A DNA stretch of 6,136 bases from Bacteroidota bacterium (lineage in GTDB: Bacteria > Bacteroidota > Bacteroidia > NS11-12g > UBA9320): positions 1-6,136 of the forward strand of contig CANMPY010000126.1 of NCBI GenBank assembly GCA_947499775.1, given 5' to 3'. The translations under genes and the position numbers were made by a program. The notes beneath the pieces are model-generated. The model was not told the origin of the DNA. It was given only the letters and a program-made list of their open reading frames with translations, and did no database searches. Of this stretch, positions 5,470-6,136 are shown one piece after another. Positions within the stretch are counted from its first letter, which is position 1. Each line of letters starts with the position of its first letter.

Positions 5470-6099
5470 CTAAAATAGCCCGTTCAATACGGCTTCTACT
5501 TTATTAATAACCAATCCGAAATCTTCGGCCTTGTTTTCAAAATCAATATCATCTACATCAATAATAAGTAAGGGGCCATCCTTGTATCCCGAAACCCAAG
5601 CTTCATAGCGTTCGTTAAGTCGTTTTAAATAATCTAAACGAATGGAATCTTCGTATTGACGTCCTCGCTTTTGTATTAAATTAACTAAAGTTGGAATAGA
5701 GGCCCTCAAGTAAATCAATAAGTCTGGCGGCTTAATCATACTTTTAAGGCTTTCGAATAAGGCCTTGTATGTGTTATAATCGCGGGTGCTCATTAGCCCC
5801 ATTCCGTGTAAGTTTGGAGCAAAGATATTTGCATCTTCATAGATTGTACGATCTTGAATGACCGAGTCGTTCCCTTTTACAATTTCTAATATGCTGGTAA
5901 ATCGGGTGTTTAAAAAATACATCTGCATGTTAAAAGACCATCTATGCATATCGTCATAAAAATCGCTAATGTATGGATTGTCGTCTAAGGCCTCATAATG
6001 CGGAGCCCAATTATAGTGCTTGGCTAACATTCGGGTTAAGGTTGTTTTTCCAGCACCAATATTTCCGGCTATGGCTATATGTTTTATTGAGTCGTTCAT
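5470..6099 (-). CDS. Deoxynucleoside kinase (dAK/dGK/dCK family)
   Basis: This enzyme transfers the gamma phosphate of ATP to the 5' hydroxyl of a deoxynucleoside, feeding dNTP salvage in the cytoplasm. In 209 residues, a normal length for the family, one finds the P-loop Gly12-Asn-Ile-Gly-Ala-Gly-Lys18-Thr-Thr. Glu36 in Tyr-Glu-Ala-Leu-Asp-Asp-Asn-Pro-Tyr is the probable catalytic base, followed by Asp83-Arg84-Thr85 (the family's D/E-R-S/T motif) and a lid rich in Arg around 145-154 (Arg-Gly-Arg-Gln-Tyr-Glu). Bacterial relatives phosphorylate deoxyadenosine, deoxyguanosine or deoxycytidine; the sequence alone does not tell me which, so I give no symbol. The ATG at 6097-6099 follows an A-rich stretch ending in AGGA directly against the start, too close for a normal Shine-Dalgarno. 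The gene is convergent with the hypothetical gene. Its promoter was not seen and may lie beyond the window. Confidence 0.93.
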   Translation of the reverse strand: MNDSIKHIAIAGNIGAGKTTLTRMLAKHYNWAPHYEALDDNPYISDFYDDMHRWSFNMQMYFLNTRFTSILEIVKGNDSVIQDRTIYEDANIFAPNLHGMGLMSTRDYNTYKALFESLKSMIKPPDLLIYLRASIPTLVNLIQKRGRQYEDSIRLDYLKRLNERYEAWVSGYKDGPLLIIDVDDIDFENKAEDFGLVINKVEAVLNGLF

Positions 6100-6136
6100 T
6101 CCTATCTTTTATTTATGTATTACCTTGTAGTTGGCG

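Noticed and set aside
6100..6136. Possible end of a minus-strand gene upstream of the kinase
   Set aside because: All three minus-strand frames run for a few codons to a stop, and none shows a recognisable ending, so no gene can be assigned.

Overview
The window looks like chromosomal DNA of a member of the Bacteroidota. The evidence is an AT-rich composition, A-rich translation starts without Shine-Dalgarno sequences, a good match to the Bacteroidota -7 promoter element (TANNTTTG) before rpsP, and a bS16 protein with a long acidic C-terminal extension. I cannot place it at genus level.

Layout: (1) 1-129, the 3' end of a thioredoxin-fold gene. (2) 130-345, an intergenic region with long T tracts, a promoter and a short leader hairpin. 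(3) 346-3012, a tight same-strand block rpsP - rimM - trmD - DEDDh 3'-5' exonuclease, with spacings of 11 nt, a 1-nt overlap and 20 nt. (4) 3054-4529, a lone histidine ammonia-lyase gene (hutH), 41 nt after the exonuclease. (5) about 4548-5451, an accessory-looking insert. It holds one unrecognised lipoprotein-like gene with clearly different codon use, bounded by inward-facing GTTA(TA)GGCAA ends, with a palindrome-rich 3' tail. (6) 5470-6099 on the minus strand, a deoxynucleoside kinase. The last 37 bases hold no gene I can assign.

The first operon joins ribosome and tRNA maturation: bS16 and RimM act in 30S assembly, TrmD makes m1G37 in tRNA, and the exonuclease rides along. HutH starts histidine breakdown, and no hutU, hutI or hutG is in view. 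The kinase salvages deoxynucleosides. The convergent gap between hutH and the kinase is where the foreign-looking gene sits.

The most interesting part is the 4548-5451 insert, which resembles a single-gene mobile cassette without its own recombinase. Next are the rpsP leader hairpin, the TTG start forced on rimM, and the lysine- and arginine-free acidic tail of bS16. I saw no RNA genes, CRISPR arrays, transposases or defence systems.
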